Below, piece after piece: positions 1 to 12,104 of a stretch of 56,532 nucleotides of DNA. The stretch lies in assembly GCA_024364805.1 (NCBI GenBank), contig CM044503.1, forward strand, positions 69,003,320 to 69,059,851, in the 5' to 3' direction. The notes beneath the pieces are model-generated. The model was not told where the DNA came from and did no database searches. It saw nothing but the letters and a program-made list of their open reading frames with translations. Position 1 is the stretch's first letter; every line of letters begins with the position of its first letter. Source of the stretch: Euprymna scolopes. Lineage: Eukaryota > Mollusca > Cephalopoda > Sepiida > Sepiolidae. Made by a program: the position numbers and the translations under genes.

Positions 1-74
1 GCACGCAATAAAAAGAGATATTAATTATGGCGTTTAAATGTCACCGTAAGATAATCGTGAAAAAAATTAGATTT

Positions 75-445
75 GTCTCCCTTTATTAGAACATTAAAAA
101 AATCTGAGTTGGCATTTTTTTTTTTAAATCCTTGTTTAAAAAAGTATTTTATTTAAAAAGGACATGGACTATAAGTATAAATATGGATAAATTTTTAACA
201 ATGAGCAATGGAAATACACATTGAATAGAATTTTTTATAGGTAAGTGATTTTTTGGAATTTATATATATTTTTGATAATTGAAGTAAGCAACATTTCGTT
301 GATTTTCTTTAAATATTTTTAAAGAAAACCGATTTAAAAAAAAAACAAATATTGCATGATTTGCTATTAAACTTATTATTTTAAAAAAAATAGGGTTTGA
401 TTTACATTTTTCAAGTAGTTATAAGCTTCGAAAGATAGTAAGTTT
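75..445. repeat. dispersed repeat R1, copy 1
   Basis: AT-rich, no coding capacity. Its reverse complement is found again at about 33945-34345, with the same order of short landmarks: a stretch near TTTGTCTCCCTTT, a segment around AAGTGATYTTTTGGAATTTA, and one around TTTTTCAAGTAGTTATAA. Divergence is moderate, with many small indels, so this is an old interspersed family of unknown class. No terminal repeats or target duplication could be recognised. Confidence 0.6.
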
Positions 446-739
446 CATATACGGCATTATTGGCCGATTCTGATACACCTAAAACATCACATAAAAATAA
501 ATCCATTACACAATTTAAAATAAATTTTCAATATTGATAGCAATTTCTTTGTTTTATAAATGATGCACTAGTCAGCCTGGATTTTCATTGACGTCTATTT
601 CAAGCATGCAATTAATCTTTTCTTTTGGTAAAAACAAAATGTAAACAAGTTAATATTTAATTTTTGTACTTTCTCGTTATTTAATTTGGCCTTTGAATGT
701 TTTTGCAAATTTCCTTTTTTGGCACTAATGCAGAATACA

Positions 740-860
740 GACCGTGCTGAAATAATAAACTTATTATTTAGAAACCCATCCTTATCCCATTTATATAAGA
801 AAGACTTACTTAAATTCAATGGCTTCTGGTTTGGAGAGACAGATGCAAAAGCGCCTTCTT
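740..860 (+). repeat. dispersed repeat R3, partial copy
   Basis: The segment GTGCTGAAATAATAA followed by CTTATTATTT recurs in the same orientation at about 19566 and 35968, where longer copies lie. Only the first 60-100 bp are recognisable here. No class can be assigned. Confidence 0.4.
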
Positions 861-1009
861 CGTTGTGATTGTTTTTATATTAATGGGTAATCATGTGATC
901 TTGGGACCATGTTATAAAATGGATTGTTTCTGACAAGCTTGGCTACCCTTTCTCTTTTTACAATTGGTTCCTACTGTCACGGTAATTAATCTTTTTCTAC
1001 TTCCATATA

Positions 1010-1300
1010 ATTTTATTAATTGTGGACTATTATCCTCATCTTTTTTAATCATTTTTTCACAACATTTTGGCCAACTATTTCTCTGGCCTTTGTAACTGCG
1101 ATGGGATAGGAACTTCAAATCTCCTAACTGCATTCTCAGCAATTATTGCCATCCATAGTTGTTGTCATCTCACCACGTTTTTAGCCAAGTAAGCCTCTGG
1201 CCAGTTTTGGGTAGGATTGAAACCGCTATCTTCAGACAATTCTCAACTGAAATCATAGAGATTCAACGTCTCTATCCACTGCAACACTGAAGAGTGATCA
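1010..1300 (-). repeat. tRNA-derived SINE (family S1)
   Basis: Read on the minus strand, the 5' end near 1295 carries a tRNA-like A box (TTGCAGTGGATAGAGAC) and, about 50 bp on, a B box (GCGGTTTCAATCC). A body follows with CAACAACTATGGATGGCA and a 3' domain with AAAGGCCAGAGAAATAGTTG, then GGCCAAAATGTTGTG and AAGATGAGGATAATAGTCC. The same order of blocks occurs at 13487-13820 and 18061-18336, so this is a real family. Internal Pol III promoter and LINE-dependent spread are expected of such SINEs. Confidence 0.75.
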
Positions 1301-1309
1301 AGGTTGAAT

Positions 1310-2650
1310 TTTTTTGGTCTTATAAATTCATGTTTATTTATTATCTGATCTTTCATAGTTGGGTCCGTACCGAATGGTGTATATATATAAATGTAGGCAC
1401 CTCCAAAAGTCACCACAGAATTACCCCCCTATATGTAAAACGATGTAACTTTATTATAAATTAATATTATCAATATAACTTTTGTACCATTTAAAAGAAA
1501 GGCAAAATAAATAAGTAATAATTAAAAAAATTTTTTCATCGTACAAAAATAATGAAGTTGCGAGACGAAAATCGTGTTTACATAATTGGCGTTTTAAAAT
1601 AATGTTCCCATGTCGTAAGCATTTCGAATGTGAAAACATACCCGTGTTTAATAAATCTAGCAAAAATCAACTAATGGTCAAATTTTCGTAAAATTTTCAA
1701 TACTTATCTATTTTAGAATGAAATTACATATAAAATGCAGTTTCCGTGAAATATACAAGGAAAAATATTTTTTTTTAGTGCGTGTCCCTCCATATTTATT
1801 TTTTCAAAATTTTAACAAAATATATTTAAATCTATCGACATTTCTAATTATTATGAAACATAAGAGTTTAAATAAGTTATACATATTTATTTTTTAAAAA
1901 TTTAAATACACGTATTGAACAAAAAATTACCTTGAAGTTGCAGCTAAAAAAAATGATATAAATTTAATATTATGCTTTTATAAAGAGCATTTTTCGAAGT
2001 AATATATACTATAATCAGTTGAACTGCCAAGCAAAAGAAACTTCATAAAAATTAATTAATTTTTAAAAGATTAAGACGATTAAAATTCCATTATTTCGAA
2101 ATGTTCCATTATAACATAGATTTTTAATTAATTGTGTTTAAATTTTTTTAAATATTAAGTTTATACATAAACATGGCTCTTGTCAGCTATTTTAACCAAT
2201 TTGAAAATATTATTGCACAAATATTATGTATTTTGTAGCCCCCCCTCACCCTCATATTTTGTTTGTCTCTTTTTACCAAACAAAATATGGAAGCCTCTAG
2301 GTAACCAAATGAACATTCAGTAAAACCGTATTTCATATTTAATATACAAATGTTTATAATATTATTAATCATTAAACTGTGTAAATCTTAAAACCTAACA
2401 AAATTATAACAGAGATAATTGCAGTTTGAAGAAGATAAACAAAGGTTTAAAAAAAATGATTAAGTCGCTTCTGCTTTTCTATAGTTCGTATAGTTAACAG
2501 AACTCTGACGTCATGGAAACATGCGGTCCATTTTTCATAATCGTTTGGCAGATCCTATATATATATATATATATTGCCATGTAATTTGTATTATTACTAA
2601 TATTTATTACTGGACTGCAAGGACTAGCTATAGGCAATAATGGCAGATAA
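1310..2650. other. AT-rich intergenic DNA, no gene seen
   Basis: No coding signal, RNA gene or recognised transposon. Contains a short (AT)n run at about 2556-2574. Confidence 0.5.
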
Positions 2651-2654
2651 AAGA

Positions 2655-2870
2655 AAGGGGGGCATAGTTTTGAAAGCTGGTCTATTATAATTTTTTATAG
2701 GTTTCCGATTATCTTTTGAAAGATTAAAGCCTAAAGTTTATTTCCAAACGAAATAAATATTTGTATGCATGAGAACACAAGTTATAATGAAAAAGGTTTT
2801 CACGGCAACATTTGGAAACTGACAAGTTCAGCTAAATGTTTAAGCTAAATAAATTCATTTTAAAAATCCT
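2655..2870. repeat. dispersed repeat R2, copy 1
   Basis: The reverse complement recurs at about 37005-37250, sharing GGGGCATAGTTTTGAAAGC, AAAGATTAAAGCCTAAA and AAATAAATTCAT in the same relative order. Non-coding, class unknown, moderately diverged. Confidence 0.55.
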
Positions 2871-3920
2871 TTAAAAGATAAATATTAATTTTCTGGGTCT
2901 ATTTCAAAGACAATTAGTAAAATCCAAGATATTAAATTAAATAAAAAAAACACCTTATTTGTAACAAAATAGCTTAATTAGCCCCTCAAAGTGATATTCT
3001 GACTTTGTACAAACAAACCAAACGAAGTCATCTAAGAATGCATTCTATGGAAGCCCAAAATATCAGAAAGTCGAAAGACTGTATGAAAATGACATCAGAT
3101 AGTTTAAGGGAGGTAGGGAGTGCTGATGTTCTTTTTTTCCTAGCCATGAATCCGTACATTCCTATTGTGAATGTTTGTATAGTTTTTACCATTTTTCAGA
3201 ACAATCACAAGAATACAGAAAATTGTAAGTACAAATCGGTAACACATTCCACTATTTATTTTTGTCATTTTGTAAACTAGTATTTCTTTTGACGTAATTC
3301 GATAGTTTTTCACTTCAATGTTGAATGATTATTTTAATCTTAGCTTCAAATATTTTGATTTGTAATAATATTATTTTAATCTAAATTTATATTTATGTTC
3401 AAGTAAAAACACATGAAATTTGATTAGAACTTAATACTTTTTTAACAATAAGAAATCCCAACTCCATTCACATTTTTATTATTTTACAAACTTATTCCAC
3501 AAAATCGAAACTGCAGATATAAAAAATCTCAAACCACTTCCTAACCTTTAGAGAAAATAGATTTAATGTTACACTATTTTTGAATACCAGGTAATTGTTC
3601 GAAATTGTAAAAATGTTTAGTGTTTATTATTTCTGTTAATATTGTATTTTCATAATTGATTTTTATTGTTTGTAGATTTCTTTAAAACTAGTTAATTTAT
3701 CTTTTTCATTCAACTAAATGGTGTATGCATTCAAATATGAACATTAGTAATTGAACGAGCTTGACTAAACCAATTTTGTTGGCCAGAAAGATGTTTAGCA
3801 TTAACGAGGTAAACTATCTCTGGATTTATCAATGATTCAAAGATTTTAACAAATGGCAAGAGGAAACTTATGAGGCTGGAGTACAAGCTCTGTGATCATT
3901 ATACTCAGAATTTAATACAG
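2871..3920. other. AT-rich DNA, no gene seen
   Basis: No recognisable gene. A 25-nt segment at 3200-3224 sits between a good acceptor (TTTTTCAG) and a GTAAGT donor, but is too short to call as an exon on sequence alone. Confidence 0.4.
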
Positions 3921-3924
3921 TTTG

Positions 3925-4240
3925 TATTCTTTGAGATTGTCGGACTGACTTCCTCATATTGGTTGTTATCGTCACAACGTTTCGGCCATTTTGCCCTCCG
4001 GCCTTCATCAGGTGTTTTGTATCGAACTGGGGAACCGTTTGTTAGGAGTCTCGAACCCAACCCTTTATTATTACGGGGGTACCGTGTTCGGACTCCAGCT
4101 AGGCTCTGGGACATAGTTGCTGATTCTCCGTTTTGAATGTTACTTTTCACTGCCTTCGTTCAGGATTGAGCTCAGCACCTTTGGGTTACTGTAAACTTTG
4201 ATACAACGTCTAGGACCACTCGGCTATATGTCAGTAGTTA
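3925..4240 (-). repeat. tRNA-derived SINE (family S2)
   Basis: On the minus strand the 5' end near 4235 has a Leu/Ser-tRNA-like head: A box ATAGCCGAGTGGTCCTAGAC and B box GCTGAGCTCAATCC about 40 bp later. The body differs from family S1, but the 3' domain (CACCTGATGAAGGCCGGAGG, then ATGGCCGAAACGTTGTGA) is clearly related to the S1 3' domain. Open frames on both strands here are by-products of this repeat, not genes. Confidence 0.75.
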
Positions 4241-4249
4241 GTTTGTATT

Positions 4250-5200
4250 CTTTTTAAAATAAAATGAAACTAAAAATTTAAATAAAATGTAAACTAATTC
4301 CTAGGTCTTTGGGATAAGTATTAACCAAAATAGAAAACTTAAAGATATTTTAAGGGTTTTATGCATTGATGTTGATTTAAAACAAAATTGTCGTTTTAAT
4401 AAGATAAAAATTATGATCTTACTAAAAACTAAAAATATAAAGAATGTACAACAATTGAATGTAACAAGAGAAGAAATATAAATATGAGGTGAAATTACAT
4501 TATAAAAATGAAGCAAGGGAATACCTAAATTAATTTGTATAAAATAGGAAGTGTTAAAAAAACGAGAAACTAATTTAATGTTAGTACTACGAAAAAAACT
4601 CCTGTTTTGTATGACTTTTCACAATGACATTTTTTATACTAAATTTTGATCAGGACCATTAACACAACCAAGATTTTTCAACAAACAAAATTGACTACAT
4701 CCTTTAAAATATTTGGAAAGATTTATTCATGTAAGATATGTCCCCCCCAATCCCCAGTGTACATTTTACATTTTGCAAAAGTAAATAAGGATATACCATA
4801 CGGTTCTACAGTATTTAAAAAACATTTTTTTTCAAGTAACAAATCTCTAATTAAATATTGAGAAAGTTAAAAAAAAAAAAAAATTGGAAATGGTATCAGA
4901 ATGGGGAATTTAAAACAGAACACCAAAGAAAAAGGTGAATGAACAAAAAAGATAAAAGAGCAAGGAATCTCAAAACAGATACAAGGCAGAATTTGGAGAC
5001 ATGCCATATTGGCCATGGGAATGTTTACAGCCTCATTTTAGTTTAGAATTAGGCAGAGATAGAGAGAGAGGGAAATTGTCAGAATTAGAGTCACAGCATA
5101 AATATAGTATTATGCTAAACATTTGAAAATACTATTAATATAGTCCAGTCAAAATATGAAAAAAACTTTTCTGAACAAATTCCAAGAACGCATTTTATTG
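4250..5200. other. AT-rich DNA, no gene seen
   Basis: Low-complexity A-rich and T-rich runs, including a poly(A) at 4868-4883. Nothing recognised. Confidence 0.4.
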
Positions 5201-5219
5201 TTTTTTCTTTTTATAGTAT

Positions 5220-7562
5220 TGCATGTTGGGAAAAACACTAAAAGTTTACCAGGATGTACTCGGTGGTACCATAGACAGACTGCTGTAATATTATCACATT
5301 AAATGGGAGGTAGATATTCCACAACATGGTAGCTACTGTAACTTCAGGAAGGCACTCCAATGGAAGACTGTAGACTTAGAGATATTTGAACAATGCAGAG
5401 TTGATGTAAGGGAATACCATTTTACAAAACACAGGCATTGAAACGTAACATTCAAGTCCTTGCCATTTCTCGGTGCCATTGACCATCAGGTTGATGTATT
5501 GTGGAAGATGCCTTTATGCTTTGAACAGCCTGCACTGAGCTGAAATAGAATGATGCACATACTACATAAAAACTGATCATCCAGGGTCATCTTCAGTAAT
5601 CTTCCTGCCCATATTAACATGTATTCTGGAGACAAGTTATGCAGCTTCTCCACTCTTGAGTATCTGTGCAACCTTGCTGATAAACATCAGTCTGCTGCAG
5701 TTGTTACATTCAATCAGCCACTCTACTGGAAAGCGTCAGAAATCAAACATGAAGATAACCCGGTTTGAGATGTTGTCCTGATGCTCAAGAATTTCCACAC
5801 ATTGATGAATCTTATGGGTGCCATAGGAACGTTATTCGATGGGAGTGGAATCAAAGAGATCTTGGGAACAATTTATGCTGAAAAGTCTGTTGAACACATC
5901 ATAACTGGAAAGGCAGTTCAGTGTGCAGTTCACAATCATTTCCTTAATCAGTATCTTGCACAAGTTGCAAAGTACTTTGCTGTTATCGTAGTTTTGCAAG
6001 ACCTTGAGCAGTTGTATGCTCGAACACTGACATGGGGTAGTAACTTGAATTCGGTCATCACTTCTACCTGTTTTAATGAAATTGTTCACCTCTTGTCCAC
6101 CAAAAAAAATGAATTATCCACTCACTCTCGCACCAGTAAACTATAGCTGAATAATCAACATATGGTAGGAATTGCAAGAGAGCTTATCTAGGCTGATCAT
6201 ACAGGATCCTGGCTGATGCACCTTCATGCTGTAGCCGGATATTTGCCCATTTTTGCAGCTGCTGGGCATGGGAACTATGTGAAGTCCACCTACCTTTAAT
6301 TACCATCCCTCTTTGAGGCAAAACATCTGTCACACAAATCAAAGCACAACTGATGGCTGCTGTAAAAGAACAGCGTTTAAATGATGCATTACTCAAGGAT
6401 TTACCAGAAGTGGAACATAATGTTCTTGATGGAGGTTCTCTTCCGACTGAAGTGGTCAGAAGGAAAGGCATTGTTCAATTGCTGATGACTATGCCTCTGT
6501 CACACTAAAGCACTATGGTAGGGCTATGATAAAATTTGATGGTTACATTGGAGGACCAAACTCTGAGGACATTACCCATCTGGAATGCTGCTAAAATCGA
6601 ACAAGTAACAAAGTGAACACTGGCAAAGGAATAAAATGTGTCAGAAAAAAGCAAGATTTTCTTAGGAATGTGAAAAACAGTCTCTTATCAATCTCATTTC
6701 ACAATGCATGAAGGAGAAAGCTTGCCACATCATACAATTAAAGGGGTATGCAAATGTGGAGATTTTTAAGACAGCAGTGCCAATGTCATCTAACAAAAGT
6801 ACTAATGTCCTTGGTGAAGATACAGATCTATTGGTAGTGTTACTTCATCATATGTCAATCACTGATGATAACAAGCTTTAGCCTTTCTCAAAGGGAGTCC
6901 TGCAGCAGTATATGACATAAAGGTTATGAAGAAGTTGCGTGGATATGATGTCTGCAACAGTATTCTGTTCCTACATGCATTCACTGGATACATTACCACT
7001 TTCACGGTTTTTGGAATAAAAAAAAAACATCTGCTCTACACAAGGTTTTGAAGGGAGACTGTCTTAAAGAACTGTGCTAAGATTTTTTTCACACCTAAGA
7101 AAAAGCAGCTGAAATTGAAGATGTGGGGTGTAAAGCGATGGAGTCATTGTTTGAGGGCAAGCCTAGAGACAATCTATCTGCAATGAAGTATTCTAGTCTC
7201 TGTCAAAATGTTGGTTCAGCCAAAAGCTTTGTTACACCTGAACGACTGCTACTGATCTCCTTTGCAGCAAAGTAGCATGCCCTTTGGAGTTACCTCCAAG
7301 TGATGCTTTGGATAGATAATAGCGAGGCCATGGGTATGAGAATTGCAGAACAATTCCAGTTCCAGTGATGATAGATACTTCACCTGTGCCAGAAACACTT
7401 CTGAAAATAATTTGCTCAACTGTTTTGGTGGCTGTAGTACACCTCTGTACACTTGTAAAAGACATTTGCTTATCTGTTCACAGGGTGTGGATCATGTCAA
7501 GAAGGGCATTGTTACGATATGAATGAAGAAGCAGTGATTGATGATGAAAATAGTGACTGTTG
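5220..7562 (+). pseudogene. decayed copy of an invertebrate multi-copy protein family (XPG/PIN-like core, Cys-rich C-terminus)
   Basis: Short plus-strand reading segments in several frames line up in order with a protein family I know from many invertebrate genomes, always uncharacterised and in many copies. Landmarks are VVTFNQPLYWKASEI near 5700-5745, then FHTLMNLMGAIGTLFDGSG and VEHIITGKAVQ inside an open stretch at 5781-6146. An acidic segment EDTDLLVVLLHH follows near 6815-6855, then a degenerate HAFTGYITTFTVFG near 6976-7015 (family form HAFTGCDTT). SFVTPERLL comes near 7225-7250, and the copy ends in a Cys-rich tail with CSQGCGSCQEGHCYDMNEEA at about 7475-7535. The DDTD...GCDTT core resembles XPG/FEN-type nucleases (inference). 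The copy carries several stops and frame changes, so it is not expected to make protein. Copy number suggests it travels with a transposon, but no terminal repeats were found. Confidence 0.75.
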
Positions 7563-8457
7563 AACTGACAGGGTTATTCAGTGATGAGATATGTCTTAAA
7601 ATGCACTGTGTATTCTATAATTAGAAATGTACATGTATGTCATGACACCAATGATGATGTCATGACCTTGTCTGTTCATGTAGTTAGTATAAAACTTTGT
7701 ATAAAAGTTGTTATATCAAAATATATAGTATAAAAAATGCAAACACTTCTGTAAGGAACTGTTACAGTTTTGAAATATTGGTTATTTTTAGTGCACTGGC
7801 TGTCATTGTTTTATGACGTCATAGTTAGGACCTTTGCAGTGATCAGATTTTGGCAAACCTTTAGTATATTGTCCCCCACCTATAATAGTAATAAAAAAAA
7901 TCATAAAACGCTTTCTTGGAATTTATTCAGGGTCAAACCATATTTTGACTGGATTACTAGGTTGTTAGGCAATATTATTAATTGCAGGTTGTCGACTTTT
8001 TTTGTAGAGAGGTTCAAGTATTTTTAACTTTAAAATTTATTTCTAAAAAATCGAAAATGTTTGTGATACTTATGGAACTTAATTTAATTTTTTTTGACCT
8101 TTTAAACAACTTTCAGAAAACAAACTCTATCAAGAGATTAACACATCACCTTGTTCAAATATTCAATATTATTACCATTTTAAAGTTATCCCTCTCGTTG
8201 TCAACAATTTGGTGATTGAATATATTAAATTATTATGTTTACATGGAAAAATCACTGCTTAAAAAAGAAAGTAGAAAGACTGAAACATACTATCAGAAAA
8301 GACGAACTCTGTCAAGTATTCAACCAGCTCATTCAAGCATACTAAAATAAACTCATTATTAGATTAAATTAATTTCATAACATATTGCTATGACAACGGC
8401 CATTCTATAAACATTGAATAGCATATTACAATTGAAACACAGAGATTTTAACTGATT

Positions 8458-8506
<49 letters not shown>

Positions 8507-9525
8507 TGAGATCAGCATATTTTATTGATGCACACATATAAAGACTTAATAGGTTTAACATTAAACAGTATCTATTACAGATTCACAGCACCACACAGTT
8601 TCCGTAAGAATTTAAATAATAACCAATAGTGCATTTGCTAAAATCATAGAAAATAAATCACTAAATAATTTATAAAGATAATAAAAAAGATTAAATGAAA
8701 TAAATGAATAAATAAAAAAAACTGGAACGATCTATCGTAATCTAAATAAAGCAAAATCCTTTTCTGCTTTACAGCTGTTCCGCTCCCACATCCATTTCTA
8801 CCTTATGGTATTTAGATTCTTTTTCTTTTAAGGACATTCTTTGATCACTTTTCTTTTGAAAAAGAGATGATATTCTAGAAATATTAAGACCTCCACCATC
8901 CCGGTTATATCAAAGAGTAAGTTCATATTTACTACTGATTTATATTGTGATTATCTTGAAAAATAAATGGATATATGAAGTTGAATAAAATTACATTACA
9001 AATAAGAATTTCTTTTGTTTGTCCATTTTTGCTCATACGTTACATCAATATAACAGTGGGTTTCCTGTATTGCTATAGCCTTCTTATACGTCTCCATATC
9101 TGAACTCATTGCACTAGTTGCTATCGTTAAATATTCAATATTACTATATTTTTCGATCTACACAACTCTTTTAATTTGTCCTGAGCTTTGTCTTGGGTTG
9201 AAGCAAGTCAAATTCAAGTGGAGAAGAACATTTTTGTTTTAGATTTCTATCGTTGGCGATATAACATGGTACTTAAAATCCAAGAGGTAATTTTTGTCAA
9301 AATTTAGACAAGAAACAAGTTTGTGGAGTCAGTTTCAAGAAATCGGCACAGAATAAAAAAAATTCTCACACAAAAAAATGTCAAGTGTTTTCATCATCAT
9401 TAATCATAGTCATTTGCATTTTATCATTTGTAAGAATCACTCTGCAATTCAATCATGACACATGGACGAGAAACCACAAATTTATAGAAAAGATGTATTT
9501 CTGCTTTGAGCTTAAAAGAATGATG
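7563..9525. other. AT-rich DNA, no gene seen
   Basis: Probably includes the former 3' flank of the pseudogene to about 7800. An (AT)n microsatellite occupies 8461-8503. Several short open frames have no recognisable content. Confidence 0.4.
8461..8503. repeat. (AT)n microsatellite
   Basis: Uninterrupted TA dinucleotides over 43 bp. Confidence 0.95.
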
Positions 9526-9527
9526 AC

Positions 9528-9960
9528 ACACATTCTAAAATGGAGTACTGTTGCCACATTTGGTCAGATAGAGTTCAAAACTAGCTTTGATAGAGTTCAA
9601 AACTAGCTTTGAAACCTAGTAAGTGATGTGCTTTTCTTTTCCTTGCAACCTCTTTCCCACAGAAGAGACATTGTGAGCCTGTCTCTACTCTATCATTATT
9701 TTCATGGCAAGTACTCGTCTGAGCTCCATTCTATGCTCTCCCATGCCAAACTACAACCACTACTAACGATTTTCCCCACTCTCTATTTGCTGCTAAATCT
9801 AAGCGCAGATTACATGAACAAAGTTTTCTTCCTAGAACTGCCCACCTGTGGAATATTTTTCCATTAGCATGCTTCCTGGCCGATTACAATATGGTAGCCT
9901 TCAAGTCCAATGTGAACAAGTTCTTGTTGAGCTCTCCCCTTAAATAATCCAAATTCTACC
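9528..9960 (+). mobile_element. 3' fragment of Rex1/CR1-like LINE
   Basis: This matches the last fifth of the LINE at 41668-44150. Shared blocks include TGGAGTACTGTTGCCACAT, CTCTTTCCCACAGAAGAGACAT, the ...TCTATCATTATTTTCATGGC... region and the end ...AAGTCCAATGTGAACAAGTT. The decoded segments correspond to the C-terminal domain after the reverse transcriptase (HRRDIVSLSLLYHYFHGK). It is 5' truncated, as usual for LINEs, and interrupted by a short local duplication near 9570-9610 (ATAGAGTTCAAAACTAGCTT occurs twice in a row). Confidence 0.85.
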
Positions 9961-10729
9961 CAATCTACACTGTTAATGATCACTACACTACCACCTTACG
10001 CACATTAACCTTAAGTTAGTTTAATGTAATGTATTAAGTTTAACGTGTGTCAGTATTATGGACTCTTTAATATTTTGTAATTAACAATTTTATTCGCTAT
10101 ACCCTGCACAATTAAACAGTTTAGTATAATTTTCTAGAGTTAATTCCTGGTCAGTTGAAGAATTATTATTATACCTAAGAATTTTGATAATAATAAGAAG
10201 AAGAATCATGATTAAAATACGTTTTGAAATGAAATTCTTCAAGAAGAATTTTGATTAGAATAAGAATCATGATTAAAATAAATAAAAATTATGATTGTAA
10301 TAAATAAAATTATGATTATAATAAGAATTATGATAGTAATAAAAATTTTGATAATTAATAAAAATTATGTAAAAAATGATTATAAGAATTATAAGTATAA
10401 TAAATAAGAGTTATAATTATAATAAAATTGATTATAGTAAATAAAAATTATGATAATAAGTAAAAATTATGATTATAATAAATAAGAATTATAATAATAA
10501 TTATGAATATAGTAAAAGAGTTATGTTAAAAATGACAATAATAATAAATAGGAATTATATTACATCAATAACAAAAATAGCATAAAATATTTTTCTCACT
10601 TAAACAATTTAGTATAATTTGTTAGAATAAACATCAAATTGTGACATTGATTTCAAATTCATGATGATTATAATAAACTGAATATATGAATCGGATTGTA
10701 AATAATGAAATTGCATTCTTTTCTTACAG
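9961..10729. repeat. AT-rich DNA with degenerate tandem repeat
   Basis: From about 10165 to 10560 the sequence is built of imperfect units of the type AATAAGAATTATGATTATAATAAATA. The motif CAGTTTAGTATAATTT occurs on both sides of this block (10117 and 10606, second copy CAATTTAGTATAATTT). No gene. Confidence 0.6.
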
Positions 10730-10919
10730 ATGTTCCTGTTTGATGAATATTATGTTCTTGGGGAATTCTAATGGATCATCGTTTTTGTCAAAACATGAGA
10801 AGAATGTCAAAGATTACAATGAGGAAATTATTGTGCATATAATAACAAGGAACAACTTTATCAATCTACCACAAAAAGATTCAAGCACTATCTCTATGAA
10901 TGTAACAGAGACAATATGA
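10730..10919 (+). other. possible exon upstream of the zinc-finger gene
   Basis: A strong splice-acceptor-like tract (TTGCATTCTTTTCTTACAG) ends at 10729, and one frame stays open for about 62 codons to a stop at 10917-10919. The encoded segment has no recognised domain. It lies on the same strand as, and 1.2 kb upstream of, zinc-finger remnants and the intact 12-finger gene, so it could be an old N-terminal exon of that locus. Chance is a real alternative. Confidence 0.22.
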
Positions 10920-11189
10920 TTGCTTTCAATTAATTCAACTTGTGCTACGAGATCATTGTCTTATGATACTGGCTTCCTGATTTATTAATGTTATTGTTTT
11001 TTCATTTCCCCTTGCAAAAGTCAGTCATGTTCTGCAAAATTAAAACACGAAAACAATTTTCTATCTACAAAATAAAATGGAACTTGACGAATGAATAACT
11101 AAAGATATAAATAACCTTAAGTATTACAAGTTTTTTCCAATATTAATAGCATTAAATAATCCGAAAATGGTTGATATGCTATAAAAATA

Positions 11190-11700
11190 TACCCAAACAA
11201 CCGCTTGATTCCATGGCGACAATATATACTGGAGAAAAAGCTTATTCTTGTACAATACATGCCTTTTCTTGAACATCCATATTATTATGGCAATGAAGAA
11301 TGTTTATCTTTTCTTACTATTCATACCATTGCATATTTTTATGAACATTCATCATGGTAAAGTATCAAATGGCTTAAATATCTCTACAGAAACAACCTGC
11401 ATATGAAACCTTTTTGATCGACCTTTTCAAAAACCTCTAAATAAGACAAAACAAGCAAATACACATCACATAAAACTCTTAACTATGAGTCAAATTTGGC
11501 AGAAAAGATAGAAGAATCCATATTCTTGTCAAATATGTGGACTTTCTGATTCAACTGAATCCAACATTTTCGCACTTATACAAACACACTCTGCCATATT
11601 CATGTGAAGATTGTGTCACTATTTTAGTCACAAAGCAAATTTGTTCCAACATATTTAAATACACAGTGGAGACTGAATTTTAAATGCCTACTAGACACTG
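11190..11700 (+). pseudogene. degraded C2H2 zinc-finger array
   Basis: Finger fragments can be read in changing frames: a linker plus finger start TGEKAYSCT near 11230-11260, PYSCQICGLS near 11518-11550 with QTH near 11580, and LPYSCEDC near 11590-11615 followed by HKANLFQHI near 11630-11660. These resemble the intact fingers 600 bp downstream (YSC..C...F....NL..H). Stops and indels break it. It is most simply a decayed tandem duplicate of the neighbouring gene. Confidence 0.65.
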
Positions 11701-12104
11701 TCTGATGTTTCTCTTTTTCACGACAAGCTGGCATGAGAATACTTCCATCTACAAACTCTGATTAAATATTCAATGCCCAAATAAGATATCCTTGTTATAG
11801 CTACACGCTGGCTTATGCAAAGAATTGTACAGTTTCTTCAAGTGCTGTTTTCTCTCGTAGATATTTTGTTAGGCTTGACCAATTCTTCTACTGGAATCTG
11901 GTAAGACTACAAAAAAAGATGTCCAATAACATATTTAACTGGTCAATTGTAGAGATGAAAATTATGTTGTCAACTTTTTTACTAATTCAATGATTAATAG
12001 GTGTAAACCTTTAATATTTGAATACGTATTTCATAGTGTGAATGTTGTATTAGCAAGAAAAGAAAGAGGTTCATATGTAACAAACATTCTGGTACAAAAC
12101 GTCA

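Noticed and set aside
3200-3224. 25-nt microexon between an acceptor and GTAAGT
   Set aside because: Too short to distinguish from chance without transcripts.
3870-4150. Overlapping 81-88-codon frames on both strands as a gene
   Set aside because: Completely inside SINE S2 and its flank.
7232-7465. Minus-strand 77-codon frame
   Set aside because: Antisense to the Cys-rich-tail pseudogene, which explains the region on the plus strand.
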